Source of the DNA: Dokdonella_A sp963758365 | GTDB lineage: Bacteria > Pseudomonadota > Gammaproteobacteria > Xanthomonadales > Rhodanobacteraceae | Length of the DNA: 64,000 nt | NCBI GenBank assembly: GCA_963758365.1 | Contig: CAVWVB010000001.1 | Location: forward strand, 2,170,001 to 2,234,000 | Direction of reading: 5' to 3' | Shown: piece by piece, positions 24,966 to 34,359 of the stretch | Layout: every line of letters begins with the position of its first letter | Position numbering within the stretch: position 1 is the first letter of the stretch | The notes under the pieces: generated by a model | Told to the model about the DNA's origin: nothing | The model's database searches: none | The model's input: the letters and a program-made list of their open reading frames with translations, nothing else | Translations under genes and position numbers: made by a program

Positions 24966-26915
24966 TCAGGGTGTCGTCGCAGCCGCAGACTGGATCAGTT
25001 CGGGCGGCGACTTGCCGTAGCCGTCCATCGCACCAGGTCCGTCGAAGCCGTCGATGAAGACGCGATCCCCGAAGATCGCGCCATTCCAGAGATCGTACGC
25101 ATATTGGCCGCGCGTCTTGTCCTGCGGTCCGACCGTGAACGGCCGTTCGGGAGTACCCATGCACATCGTGTTCTCGGCCGGTATCGCGTTCGCGAGCGCC
25201 TCGTCGCGCAGGAACTCGATGTATTCCCTGCTCGATGTCTGGTAGTAGAGGCGTGCGGTCGCGGTCAGCGGGCCGATCGTGCCGACCGGTACCGCAAGCG
25301 CGTAGTCGGCGACATCGTAGTTGACCAGCACGCCGGACCCGGGCGCGGTCTCCGGATAGGTGCCGAGCGGGATCGGCCGCATCTCGTAGCCGTTCGGGTC
25401 GCTCGCGGTCGCGGGCCGGAACCCGAGCGGCGGGATGCGGTTGTCCTTGGCGATGCAGTCGTTGAGCACGAAATGGAAGATCGGCGTGCCCGATTCGTCC
25501 TCGACGTCGCAGCTGCCGCTGCCGTTGCGGTCGAAGATGCCTTGCAGGATCTCGTACACGCGCGCCTGCGCATCGACGTCGAGCGTCGCGGTAGCGGCAT
25601 CGTAGGCCGCGCTCTCGAACACGAGGCCGCCGCTCGCATCCCTGACCTGCAGGTTCAGCCACATGCGCCGGCCTTCGGCATAGCCGGTCGGCAGCTTGTG
25701 GCCACTGTTGTTGGTGACCCTGACGCGCACTGCGAGCGATCCGGCGGAACCGCCGGGCGGCGTATAGCTCTCGATCGTCGTGGTCAGGTCGGCGGCGCTG
25801 CCGAGCAGTTCGCGCGCCCACGCGATGGTCTGGTCGTACGAGGCCGAGCGGTCGATGCCGCCGTCGCCGACGATGCCCGCGGCATACTGGCCCTTGATGA
25901 TCGCGGGCACCCAGGTGTTGCCGCCGACGAATTCATGCACGGGCAGGTCGCCAGTGCGGTTGTTTTCGCGGAATGTGCACGCGGTCGCCGCGGGATCCTC
26001 GCTGGTCGGCATATGGCAGTTCTGGCAGGTCTGCTGCGGTGCCTGCGCGTACTGGCTCTGCAGCCACTCGTTGAACGTGCGTTCGACCGGGTACGGCAGC
26101 GCGGTCGGCGTGCCGTCGTTGAGAACCAGGGTCTTGAGCGGCCCCGCGCTGGTGTCCGGCGTGCTCACGTTGTGGCAGACCCCGCAGATCGCGCTTTGCG
26201 TGTGGTAGTCGGAAAACTGCCACGGATGCGGCGGCGGACTCGTGCCGTCGGTGTACGCATAGGGTCCGCGCCGGCACGGCTCGAAGTCGCCGGTGTTCGC
26301 ACACGGGGCATCGTCGACCCAGGCATTGCCGTTGTCGGTGTAGCCGGGCTCGCCGGCGGGTCCCTCGGGCATCAGGCGATGGCAGAAATGGCAGGTCACG
26401 CCGCCGAAATCGCTATTGAGGTCGTCGGCCGAATCGTAGGCGCCCGCAAGCAGGCAGCCCGCCGTGCCGAGCGTGACGTCGTTGTCGGGTCCGCCGAAAC
26501 CGGTCTTGACCACGCGGCCGCCGAGCCAACCGCGCTGGGTATGACAGCGCAGGCAGTAGTCGCCGACGCCGGGCACGTCGTGGTTGGCGACATCGAGCGC
26601 GGCCCAGAACAGCGGATCGCGAGTCGCGTTCGCCATCATGCTGCCGCTCCAGGTCGTGAACGGGCGGAACGTCGGCGCGGATGGCGGATCGCCGCCGCCG
26701 GTCGCATGGCAGGTGCTGCACTGCGACTCGGGTGGCTGGATGTCGTTGATCAGACCAGGCTGCGTCGCGTGCGGCGTGAAATCGATCGTGCCGCCTGCGG
26801 GTGCGAAGCGCGCCGCAAGCGTCCACCAATCGGCGCCGGCGGCGCGCGCGGACGATGTCGATGCGAGGAACAGGAGGACGGAAGCTAGCAATGAAAGCGG
26901 GCGACAGCACTGCAT
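24966..26915 (-). CDS. Secreted pentaheme cytochrome c-like protein with DGF motif
   Basis: 649 aa. The signal peptide is LSLLASVLLFLASTSSARAAG, from the ATG at 26915. Five CxxCH haem-binding motifs occur in the first half, in order: CSTCH, CLRCH, CHFCH, CGVCH, CQNCH. Extra His residues (MANATRDPLFWAALDVANHD, HPWQFSDYH, VHEFVGG) could be distal ligands, as in octahaem or nitrite/hydroxylamine-type multihaem proteins. The second half is a beta-rich domain (LAVRVRVTNNSGHKLPTGYAEGR), a segment I recall from other multihaem proteins. Near the end GDRVFIDGFD is followed by 22 residues. Likely role: periplasmic or extracellular electron transfer; substrate unknown. Confidence 0.82.
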   Translation of the reverse strand: MQCCRPLSLLASVLLFLASTSSARAAGADWWTLAARFAPAGGTIDFTPHATQPGLINDIQPPESQCSTCHATGGGDPPSAPTFRPFTTWSGSMMANATRDPLFWAALDVANHDVPGVGDYCLRCHTQRGWLGGRVVKTGFGGPDNDVTLGTAGCLLAGAYDSADDLNSDFGGVTCHFCHRLMPEGPAGEPGYTDNGNAWVDDAPCANTGDFEPCRRGPYAYTDGTSPPPHPWQFSDYHTQSAICGVCHNVSTPDTSAGPLKTLVLNDGTPTALPYPVERTFNEWLQSQYAQAPQQTCQNCHMPTSEDPAATACTFRENNRTGDLPVHEFVGGNTWVPAIIKGQYAAGIVGDGGIDRSASYDQTIAWARELLGSAADLTTTIESYTPPGGSAGSLAVRVRVTNNSGHKLPTGYAEGRRMWLNLQVRDASGGLVFESAAYDAATATLDVDAQARVYEILQGIFDRNGSGSCDVEDESGTPIFHFVLNDCIAKDNRIPPLGFRPATASDPNGYEMRPIPLGTYPETAPGSGVLVNYDVADYALAVPVGTIGPLTATARLYYQTSSREYIEFLRDEALANAIPAENTMCMGTPERPFTVGPQDKTRGQYAYDLWNGAIFGDRVFIDGFDGPGAMDGYGKSPPELIQSAAATTP

Positions 26916-27211
26916 GGGCTCGATCGTTCCATCGGCGGACGGGAATATTTCGCTGCGCTGACCCCGCGCAGCCGGGCGCGAATGGGCGCTCCGGTTCGCG
27001 TTCGGTCGCGCGCCGCCTTGCCTGGCAGGCGTGCCCGCGCGGAATGCGAACGCGCAGAGCATACCCCAGCCGGACGCGCCAACGGCTCGCTCACCGCAAG
27101 CGAGATGCACGGCGCGGGTCCTCGCGGTCGCGTTCCCATGCGCTGCAGTGCTGCCGTCCCGGCACGCGCACGGGCTGGCCATGCCTGGTCGATCCGCGCT
27201 AGCGTTCGCGG

Positions 27212-29311
27212 ATGACCGCAGCGGACGCGCCCGACATACCGATCGAACGGCTCGCCCGTCTGCTCGATGACGGCCATGCCGAACTTGCCGCTCGCGAAGC
27301 CGCGGCGTTACGCGCGCGCTTTCCGCACGCGGTTCAGGTCATGCGCCTGCACGCGATCGCGCTGCTGCAGCTGGGGCGTCTCGAGGAGGCGCGCGCGACG
27401 CTCATCGAGGCACGTGCGCTCGCGCCGCAGTCGGTCGATGTGCTGTGCAATCTGGCCAGCGTGCTGCTCGCGGGCGGCACGTCCGATCAGGCGATCGCGG
27501 TTCTGGACGAAGCCGCGGCGCTGGCACCCGCCCATCCCGCCGTGCTCAACGGGCTCGGCAATGCGCGGCGCGCAGCAGGTGATCTCGCGGGTGCGCGCGA
27601 AGCCTACGCGCAGGCGACGCGCGCGATGCCCGACCACCTCGGCGCGTGGATCAATCTGGCCGCCGCCGAACTGGAATGCGGCGACGTGCCAGCTGCCGAG
27701 CGCTCGGCCCGGCACGCACTGGCACGTGCGCCCGGTCATCCGCAAGGCCTGTTCGTGCTCGGTCATGCGCTCGCTGCCGGGCATCGCTACGCGCAGGCCG
27801 AACAGGCGTATGCGACAGCGGCGCGCGCAGCGCCCGGCGACGCCCGCTTCCCCTATCACGTTGGCCTGATGGCCGAGGAACTGCAGCATTTCGCCGCGGC
27901 GGCCGAGGCCCACGCGCTCGCGCTCAGCCTCGACCCAGGATTCGACCAGGCGCTCGGCCAGCTCGTCTTTCTGCGCCGCCAGCTCAGCGACTGGCGCGAT
28001 CTCGACGCCTTGTCGGCGCGACTGCGCGCCCGCGTGGCCGCGCGCGCGCCACGCATCGCCCCGTTCGCGTTCCTCGCCGAACCCGCTGCCGGTGCCGACG
28101 AACAGCTGCGCTGCGCACGCACGTTTGCGCGCGGCATCGAACGGGACGTCGCCGCTGCACGCGCGCGTCATCCGTTCCGGCATTCGCCGCAGCCGGCCGA
28201 CTCACGACTGCGCCTCGGCTTCGTCGCGAACGGATTCGGCAATCACCCGACCAATCTGCTGATCGTCGCGTTCATCGAAGCGCTGCGCGGCGAGGACGTC
28301 GAAGTCCACCTTTTTTCGACCGCACCCGACGACACGAGCGCCCCTCTGCAGCGGCTGCGCAGCGCCGCGGACGTCTGGCACGACGCGTCGAACTCGACCG
28401 CATCGATGCTCGCGCACGCAATCCACGCTGCGAAGATCGACGTGGCGCTCGACGTCGACGGCTACTGCGCGGGGTCGATGCCGGCAGCGCTGGCCCTGCG
28501 CCCGGCACCCGTGCAGGTGAACTGGCTCGCCTATCCCGGGAGCCTGGGCGCCCCCTGGATCGACTACGTGATCGCCGACCGCATCGTGCTGCCTGCCGCC
28601 CTGCACGCGCAGTTCTCGGAAAGCGTGGCCTGGCTGCCACGCTGCTTCCAGCCGTCCGATCCGACCCGCCGCATCGGCACAACGCCGTCGCGCAGCGAAT
28701 GCGGACTGCCGCGCAACGGAGTCGTCTACGCGTGCTTCAACAATCGCTTCAAGATCAATCGCGCGGGCTTCGCGCGCATGCTCGCGGTGTTGCGCGATGT
28801 GCCCGAGTCGGTGCTGTGGCTGCTCGCGGGTCCGGACGGAGCCGATGCACGCCTGCGCGCCGAAGCGTCGCGCAGCGGTATCGGCGCCGAGCGGCTCGTG
28901 TTCGCGCCGAAGGTCGCACATGCGCAGTACCTGGCGCGCTATGCACACGCCGACCTGTTCCTCGACAGCGAACCCTATGGCGCGCATACCACCGCTTCCG
29001 ATGCGATCTGGGCCGGCTGCCCGGTGCTGACCGTGGCCGGCCCGGTGTTCGCGGCGCGCGTGGCCGCGAGTCTCAATCATCATCTGGGCATGCCCGAGCT
29101 GACCCTGCCCGACTGGCCGGCCCTGGTGCGCGCGGCCGTGCAACTGGGCCATGATGCCGACGCGCGAACCGCCCTGCGCGCCAGGCTCGCCGAACGCCGT
29201 GACCAGGGCGAACTATTCGACATGCGCGGATACGCGCGCGATTTCGTGGTGTTGCTGCGCCGGATGATGGAGCGCCGCGGCGCGGGTCTGGCTGCCGCCC
29301 GGCTCGATTGA
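27212..29311 (+). CDS. TPR protein with GT41 (SPINDLY/O-GlcNAc transferase-like) glycosyltransferase domain
   Basis: 699 aa. The first about 300 residues are TPR repeats (LNGLGNARRAAGDLAGAREAYAQA, GAWINLAAAELECGDVPAAE, AEEL-type helices). From about 330 the sequence is the GT41 catalytic region: RLRLGFVANGFGNHPTNLL, then VDVALDVDGYCAGSMPAALALRPAPVQVNWLAYPGSLG, followed by the nucleotide-sugar site (YACFNNRFKINRAG, VLWLLAGPDGADARL, PYGAHTTASDAIWAGCPVLT). No signal peptide, so cytoplasmic. The family transfers GlcNAc (or other sugars) to Ser/Thr of proteins; in bacteria targets include flagellins and adhesins. No target gene is adjacent. moaB begins 37 bp downstream. Confidence 0.88.
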   Translation: MTAADAPDIPIERLARLLDDGHAELAAREAAALRARFPHAVQVMRLHAIALLQLGRLEEARATLIEARALAPQSVDVLCNLASVLLAGGTSDQAIAVLDEAAALAPAHPAVLNGLGNARRAAGDLAGAREAYAQATRAMPDHLGAWINLAAAELECGDVPAAERSARHALARAPGHPQGLFVLGHALAAGHRYAQAEQAYATAARAAPGDARFPYHVGLMAEELQHFAAAAEAHALALSLDPGFDQALGQLVFLRRQLSDWRDLDALSARLRARVAARAPRIAPFAFLAEPAAGADEQLRCARTFARGIERDVAAARARHPFRHSPQPADSRLRLGFVANGFGNHPTNLLIVAFIEALRGEDVEVHLFSTAPDDTSAPLQRLRSAADVWHDASNSTASMLAHAIHAAKIDVALDVDGYCAGSMPAALALRPAPVQVNWLAYPGSLGAPWIDYVIADRIVLPAALHAQFSESVAWLPRCFQPSDPTRRIGTTPSRSECGLPRNGVVYACFNNRFKINRAGFARMLAVLRDVPESVLWLLAGPDGADARLRAEASRSGIGAERLVFAPKVAHAQYLARYAHADLFLDSEPYGAHTTASDAIWAGCPVLTVAGPVFAARVAASLNHHLGMPELTLPDWPALVRAAVQLGHDADARTALRARLAERRDQGELFDMRGYARDFVVLLRRMMERRGAGLAAARLD

Positions 29312-29348
29312 GCTACCCGAGTGCGCCGCTGCGCGCTACGCTCGGCGC

Positions 29349-29867
29349 ATGACCGCCGATGCCGAATTCCGCCCGCTCAACCTGTGCGTGCTTACCGTCT
29401 CCGATTCGCGCGTACCCGCGAACGACACCTCCGGCGATTTCCTCGCGCTGTCGCTCGGGCAGGCCGGCCATCGACTGCACGACCGCTGCATCGCGAAGGA
29501 CGATCGCTACCGCATCCGTGCGATCGTCGCGCAATGGATCGCGGACGAAGCAGTCGACGGCATACTGGTTACCGGCGGCACCGGCTTCACCGGCCGCGAC
29601 TCGACGCCCGAGGCGATCCGGCCCCTGCTCGACAAGGAAATGCCGGGCTTCGGCGAGATGTTCCGCATGCTCAGTTTCGAGGAGATCGGTACGTCGACGC
29701 TGCAATCGCGTGCATTCGCGGGGCTGGCCAACCATACCTTCGTATTCTGCCTGCCCGGATCGACTTCGGCCTGCCGCACCGCATGGGACCGGCTGATCCG
29801 GGCGCAACTGGATGCCACCACGAAACCGTGCAATCTCGCGGGCCTGATACCGCGTCTGCTCGAGTGA
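29349..29867 (+). CDS. moaB: Molybdenum cofactor biosynthesis protein B
   Basis: 172 aa, normal for MoaB (E. coli 170). The molybdopterin-binding fold is seen in VLTVSDSR, then ILVTGGTGFTGRDSTPEAI and FCLPGSTSACRTAWD, with PEAIRPLLDKEMPGFGEMFR. MoaB/MogA-type proteins adenylylate molybdopterin or assist that step in Moco synthesis in the cytoplasm. The N-terminal residues FRPLNLCVL fit MoaB better than MogA. No other moa genes are adjacent. Confidence 0.93.
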   Translation: MTADAEFRPLNLCVLTVSDSRVPANDTSGDFLALSLGQAGHRLHDRCIAKDDRYRIRAIVAQWIADEAVDGILVTGGTGFTGRDSTPEAIRPLLDKEMPGFGEMFRMLSFEEIGTSTLQSRAFAGLANHTFVFCLPGSTSACRTAWDRLIRAQLDATTKPCNLAGLIPRLLE

Positions 29868-30004
29868 CTGCCGCGCCCGATCGCCGCGGGGCGGCGATGG
29901 AGGACGGAACGAGAAGGACGCGCCGGAGCGGAATCCGCGCACCGGTTGCCCATGCCGCGGGAGCCTGACTGCGCCTTGTTCACGACAATCCCGAGGATGC
30001 CGCG

Positions 30005-30781
30005 ATGAAGGACATGAAGAAAAAAAAGTACGAGGCGGTACTGCAGGACATGCTTGACGACCTGCTCGATCTGCAGCGCTGGATCATCCGCAACGGCAAG
30101 CGCGTCGTCGTGCTCTTCGAGGGCCGCGACGCAGCCGGCAAGGGCGGGGTCATCAAGGCAATCAGCGCGCCGCTGAATCCGCGCTATACGCGCATCGTCG
30201 CACTGCCGAAGCCGAATGAGCGCGAAGCGACGCAGTGGTACTTCCAGCGCTACGTCGAGCATCTTCCCGCAGCGGGAGAACTCGTGCTCTTCGACCGCAG
30301 CTGGTACAACCGCGCGGGCGTCGAGCATGTCATGGGATTCTGCAGTGACAGCCAGTACCGGCGCTTTCTCGCCGACTGTCCCGCGTTCGAGAAGCTGATC
30401 ACCGGCGACGGCCTGATCCTGCTCAAGTACTGGCTTGCGGTCGATCAGGAGGAACAGGAACAGCGTTTCGCCGAACGTGCGACCGATCCACTGAAGCGAT
30501 TCAAGATCTCGCCGATCGATCTCAAGGCGCGCGAGCAGTACGGCGCGTATGGCACGGCACGCGAGGTGATGCTGCGGGCCACGCACACCGACTGGGCGCC
30601 GTGGTTCGTCGCCAACTTCAACGACCAGAAGCGCGGTCGCCTTGACGTGATCGCGCACCTGCTGTCGCGCCTGCCGGCACGGGTCGCACCGGACAAGCCG
30701 CTGAAGCTGCCCGGACTCAAGGGCAAGCCGGGACGCGAGAAGCTCGCGGACGCGAGCCTGTGGATTCCCGAGCGCTTCTGA
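30005..30781 (+). CDS. ppk2: Polyphosphate kinase 2 (class I)
   Basis: 258 aa. It transfers phosphate between polyphosphate and nucleoside diphosphates in the cytoplasm. Walker A is EGRDAAGKGG (residues 39-48), Walker B is LVLFDRSWYNRAGVE, and the lid contains KRFKISPIDLKAREQYGAY. ATHTDWAPWFVANFNDQKRGR is characteristic of PPK2. Single-domain length points to class I (nucleoside diphosphate acceptor). GAGG lies before the ATG. Confidence 0.93.
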   Translation: MKDMKKKKYEAVLQDMLDDLLDLQRWIIRNGKRVVVLFEGRDAAGKGGVIKAISAPLNPRYTRIVALPKPNEREATQWYFQRYVEHLPAAGELVLFDRSWYNRAGVEHVMGFCSDSQYRRFLADCPAFEKLITGDGLILLKYWLAVDQEEQEQRFAERATDPLKRFKISPIDLKAREQYGAYGTAREVMLRATHTDWAPWFVANFNDQKRGRLDVIAHLLSRLPARVAPDKPLKLPGLKGKPGREKLADASLWIPERF

Positions 30782-30941
30782 GCAATGGATCGATCCACGC
30801 CGGGTCGCATGCGCGGCCCGACGCGTGGCGTCGGGCTGGCTCTCGGCATGGGCCAGCCTCGCCGCAGCAAGGAGAAAGCCGCGGGTTGCCGGACCTGTGC
30901 GTTGCGTTCGGGTCAGGCCGATCCGTACGGCACGAATGCGT

Positions 30942-31883
30942 CTACGGCCGCCGCGCGAGCTCGGGATTTTCCTTCGTGACCGGCATCAGGTCGGTCTTCG
31001 AAACACCGAGCCAGTACAGGATCGGGTTCGCGAAGAAGATCGAAGACAGGGTGCCGATCAGGATGCCGATCAGCATCGTCAGCGCGAAGCCGTGCACTGC
31101 CGGGCCGCCGAAGAAGAACAGCGCGAACATCGCGAGCGCGGTAAGCAGCGAGGTCATGATCGTTCGCGACAGCGTCTGGTTGATGGCCTTGTTGAGGATC
31201 GCGTAGGGCTCGGCCTTGCGGGTCAGGCGGAACAGCTCGCGCACGCGGTCGAACACGACCACCTTGTCGTTGATCGAGTAGCCGATCACCGCGAGCAGGG
31301 ACGCGAGCACGGTCAGGTCGAAGTCCAGGTGGGTCAGCGAGAAGAAGCCGACAGTCAGGATCGTGTCGTGAATCTCGCTCGCGATCGCGGCGATCGCGAA
31401 GCGCTTCTCGAAGCGGATGCCGATGTAGATCATGATGCCGATCATCACGAACACCGCGGCGACGATGCCATCGCTCTTGAGCTCGGCACCGACCTGCGGG
31501 CCGACCAGATCCGGCGGCCGCTTGAGCGATGCGTCCGCGCGCTGCGCCTTGAGGTCGGCGATCACCGCGGCGGCGACCTGGTCGGCGTCCTTCTGGCCCT
31601 GCTCGGGCTGCAACCTGATCGAGATGTCGCGCGTACCGCCGAGACTCTGCACCATTGCGTTCTGGATCCCGCCGGCCTCGAGCGCCGCACGTACCTGCGC
31701 GACCTCGACCGGCTTCTCGTAGGTGGCCTCGACGAGCACGCCGCCGGTGAAGTCGAGCGCATAGTTCAGGCCGCGCGTCGCGATCAGTCCGATCGAAATC
31801 AGGATCAACGCGAGCGAAATCGTGATGCTGACCTTGCGCCAGCCGAGAAAATCGAGGTTGCTGTTGGACTTGAAGAGTTCCAT
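30942..31883 (-). CDS. secF: Protein translocase subunit SecF
   Basis: 313 aa with six membrane segments expected. The N-terminal WRKVSITISLALILISIGLI is followed by GLNYALDFTGGVLVEA, the SecF signature. The periplasmic P1-like domain follows, then GFFSLTHLDFDLTVLASLLAVIGYSINDKVVVFDRVRE. The C-terminal ALNKAINQTLSRTIMTS...GFALTMLIGILIGTLSSIFFANPI is typical. With SecD it uses the proton gradient to pull exported proteins out of SecYEG. It lies 14 bp downstream of secD in the queA-tgt-yajC-secD-secF run. Confidence 0.96.
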   Translation of the reverse strand: MELFKSNSNLDFLGWRKVSITISLALILISIGLIATRGLNYALDFTGGVLVEATYEKPVEVAQVRAALEAGGIQNAMVQSLGGTRDISIRLQPEQGQKDADQVAAAVIADLKAQRADASLKRPPDLVGPQVGAELKSDGIVAAVFVMIGIMIYIGIRFEKRFAIAAIASEIHDTILTVGFFSLTHLDFDLTVLASLLAVIGYSINDKVVVFDRVRELFRLTRKAEPYAILNKAINQTLSRTIMTSLLTALAMFALFFFGGPAVHGFALTMLIGILIGTLSSIFFANPILYWLGVSKTDLMPVTKENPELARRP

Positions 31884-31897
31884 GGTTCGCTCGTCTC

Positions 31898-33814
31898 TCA
31901 GGCAGTCGCGCCGCGCGTGTAGCCGCTGCCGATCGCAAGACCCTTGAGCTTCTTGCCGCGGCTGTGCACGAGGTTGGTGATGGCATGCGTGACCGTGACC
32001 GAGGTGAACATCGAAGTCAGGATGCCGATGAACAGGGTCACGCCGAAACCGCGGATCGCGCCGGAGCCCAGCGTCATCAGCGCCAGCGCGGCGAGCAGGT
32101 GGGTTACGTTTGCGTCGAGGATGGTTGCCCAGGCTTTTTCGTAGCCCGCGCGGATTGCGGCCAGCGGCGTCGAGCCGTTGCGAAGTTCCTCTCGGATGCG
32201 CTCGCAGACCAGCACGTTGGCGTCGATTGCCATGCCGAGGGTCAGCACGATACCGGCGATGCCGGGCATGGTCAGGGTCACGCCGATCGCGGACATCACC
32301 GCGAGCAGCAGCACGAGGTTGAAAATGAGCGCAATGTCGGCGATCAGCCCGAACAGCCAGTAGTAGAACGCGACGAATACCAGCACCATGGCGAGGCCGA
32401 GCACGACCGCCTTGACGCCCTTCTCGATGTTGTCCTTGCCGAGGCTCGGGCCGATCACGCGCTCCTCGACGATGTCGGTCGGAGCGGCCAGCGAACCGGA
32501 GCGCAGCAGCAACGCGGTCTCGGAGGCTTCCTTGTTGCTGCTCAGGCCCGTGGTCTGGAAGCGGTTCGAGAACACGCCGCGGATGCTCGCGACGGAAATG
32601 ACTTCCTCGGTGATCTTGCTGCTGCGTACTTCCTTGCCGTCGACGACCTTGACTTCGGGCGTGCGCTCGATGTAGAGCACGGCCATCGGCTTGCCGACGT
32701 TCTGGGTCGTGAAATCGAGCATCTTGCGGCCGCCGGCGGCGTTCAACACGACCGAGACCGCGGGCGTGCCGGTCTGCGGGTCCGGCGCGCTGGACGCATC
32801 GACCATCTCGTCGCCGGTGACGATCACCTTCTTCTTGAGCAGGATCGGGATCGGCTTGCCGTCGGGTCCGCGGTCGCGGCGGTAGTAGAGCTTGTCGTCG
32901 GGTGGAACCTGACCGGTGCGTTCAGCTTCGAGCGCATTCGCGTTCTCGTCCACTGCCCGGTACTCGAGTGTCGCCTGAACGCCGAGAATCTTCTTCGCCT
33001 CGGCGGTGTCCTGCACGCCGGGCAGTTCCACCGCGATGCGCGAATTGCCCTGCTGCTGGATCAGCGGTTCGGCCACGCCGAGCGCGTTGATGCGGTTGCT
33101 CAGCGTCGCGACGTTCTGGCGGATCGTGTTCTGCGCGATCTTGGTGATCTCCTCCGGCTTCACGCTCGCGTCCAGCGTCCACGAGTCACCGACCTGGGCA
33201 CCCTCCGAAACCACGACTTCGGGCACCTTGGACTGGATCGCCGTGAGGGCGGCATCGCGATCCTCCTTGCTGCGCAACTGCACGACGATGCCCTTCGGAC
33301 CGCGCCCGACCGACTGGTAGCGGATCGTCTTCTCGCGCAAGACGGTGCGGATGTCGTCGGAAAAACGCTGCAGCTGCTTGTCCAGCACGTCCTTGTCGTC
33401 GACTTCCATCAGGAAGTGGACGCCACCCTGCAGATCCAGACCCTTGGGCATTTCGCGCGCGCCGATCGCGCGCATCCATGCCGGAACCGTCGATGCGAGA
33501 TTGAGCGCGACGATGTATTGGTCCCCGAGGTCGGTCTTCAGGGCTTCCTGGGCCTTCGCCTGCAGATCGGACTCTCCCACCGCGAGGCGCACGAGCAGGT
33601 GATCCTTGACCTGTTCGATGCTCTGGAACGGAATCTTGTCCTTCTCGAGCACGCCCTTGACCCGTTCTTCGAGCGCATTGTCGATCGTCGCACCGCGGTT
33701 GGCGGTGATCTGCACCGCCGGTTGCTGCACGAACAGGTTTGGCACGCCATAGAGCACGCCGAGCAGCAGCACGATGACGACGATCGCGTATTTCCAGCGG
33801 GGAAAATCGTTCAT
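31898..33814 (-). CDS. secD: Protein translocase subunit SecD
   Basis: 638 aa (E. coli 615). The N-terminal membrane segment is YAIVVIVLLLGVLYGVPNLF. GLDLQGGVHFLMEVD is the SecD D1 signature. A large periplasmic region follows (LRSKEDRDAAL, LSNRINALGVAEPLIQQQG with the D2/D3 signature). Five membrane segments at the C-terminus include YYWLFGLIADIALIFNLVLLLAVMSAIGVTLTMPGIAGIVLTLGMAIDANVLVCERIREEL. It forms the SecDF complex with the overlapping-operon SecF; yajC lies 108 bp upstream. Confidence 0.96.
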   Translation of the reverse strand: MNDFPRWKYAIVVIVLLLGVLYGVPNLFVQQPAVQITANRGATIDNALEERVKGVLEKDKIPFQSIEQVKDHLLVRLAVGESDLQAKAQEALKTDLGDQYIVALNLASTVPAWMRAIGAREMPKGLDLQGGVHFLMEVDDKDVLDKQLQRFSDDIRTVLREKTIRYQSVGRGPKGIVVQLRSKEDRDAALTAIQSKVPEVVVSEGAQVGDSWTLDASVKPEEITKIAQNTIRQNVATLSNRINALGVAEPLIQQQGNSRIAVELPGVQDTAEAKKILGVQATLEYRAVDENANALEAERTGQVPPDDKLYYRRDRGPDGKPIPILLKKKVIVTGDEMVDASSAPDPQTGTPAVSVVLNAAGGRKMLDFTTQNVGKPMAVLYIERTPEVKVVDGKEVRSSKITEEVISVASIRGVFSNRFQTTGLSSNKEASETALLLRSGSLAAPTDIVEERVIGPSLGKDNIEKGVKAVVLGLAMVLVFVAFYYWLFGLIADIALIFNLVLLLAVMSAIGVTLTMPGIAGIVLTLGMAIDANVLVCERIREELRNGSTPLAAIRAGYEKAWATILDANVTHLLAALALMTLGSGAIRGFGVTLFIGILTSMFTSVTVTHAITNLVHSRGKKLKGLAIGSGYTRGATA

Positions 33815-33922
33815 TCTTGAGTCCGTTGCAGCACTGCGGTTCTTTGGAAACGGACCGGATCGCGAGCCGCCAAGTTCGCGGCCGGCAGTGGCCGCGGGGC
33901 CGCCCGGAAACGGAAGGAGCGG

Positions 33923-34255
33923 TCAGGCGGCTTTCAGCGTGCCCTTGGGCAGAACCGCGGAAATCGCCTGCTTCTGCAGCTTGACCGTCACGCCCGGAGC
34001 GATCTCGAGCGTCACGTACTGTTCGGCGATCTCGTCGATGCGGCCGAGCACGCCGCCGTTGGTCAGCACTTCGTCGCCCTTGTTCAGCGCGGCGATCATC
34101 GCGCGCTGCTCCTTGGCGCGCTTCATCTGCGGCCGGATCAGCATGAAATAGAAGATGCCGAACAGGATGATCAGCGGCAGAAAGGACATCAGGGGATTTG
34201 CTGCAGGCTGCGTGGCGGCCGCCTGTGCGTACGCATTGGTGATGAAGAAATCCAT
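33923..34255 (-). CDS. yajC: Preprotein translocase subunit YajC
   Basis: 110 aa with one membrane segment (LMSFLPLIILFGIFYFMLI) followed by RPQMKRAKEQ and LNKGDEVLTNGGVLGRIDEI, both diagnostic of YajC. It associates with SecDF at the inner membrane. Its position between tgt and secD is the standard gammaproteobacterial order. Confidence 0.96.
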   Translation of the reverse strand: MDFFITNAYAQAAATQPAANPLMSFLPLIILFGIFYFMLIRPQMKRAKEQRAMIAALNKGDEVLTNGGVLGRIDEIAEQYVTLEIAPGVTVKLQKQAISAVLPKGTLKAA

Positions 34256-34359
34256 GATTGCTCCGGAGGAATCGGCAGACGCGCGCGAATGCGGTCGCCG
34301 TCAAAAAGGCCGCGGATTATGCCATGCAACGGCGGCAGACGCATCGAAGGACGTGCTAG

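Noticed and set aside
2133..26915. DGF tail as a PEP-CTERM or other exosortase/rhombosortase signal
   Set aside because: No hydrophobic segment or terminal Arg/Lys cluster; the motif is acidic and sometimes internal.
31964..33820. 618-codon frame antisense to secD, and similar long antisense frames at 1527-3386, 21238-22812 and 24645-26888
   Set aside because: Compositional shadows of well-supported genes on the other strand; the sequences are rich in Arg/His/Asp with no domain.
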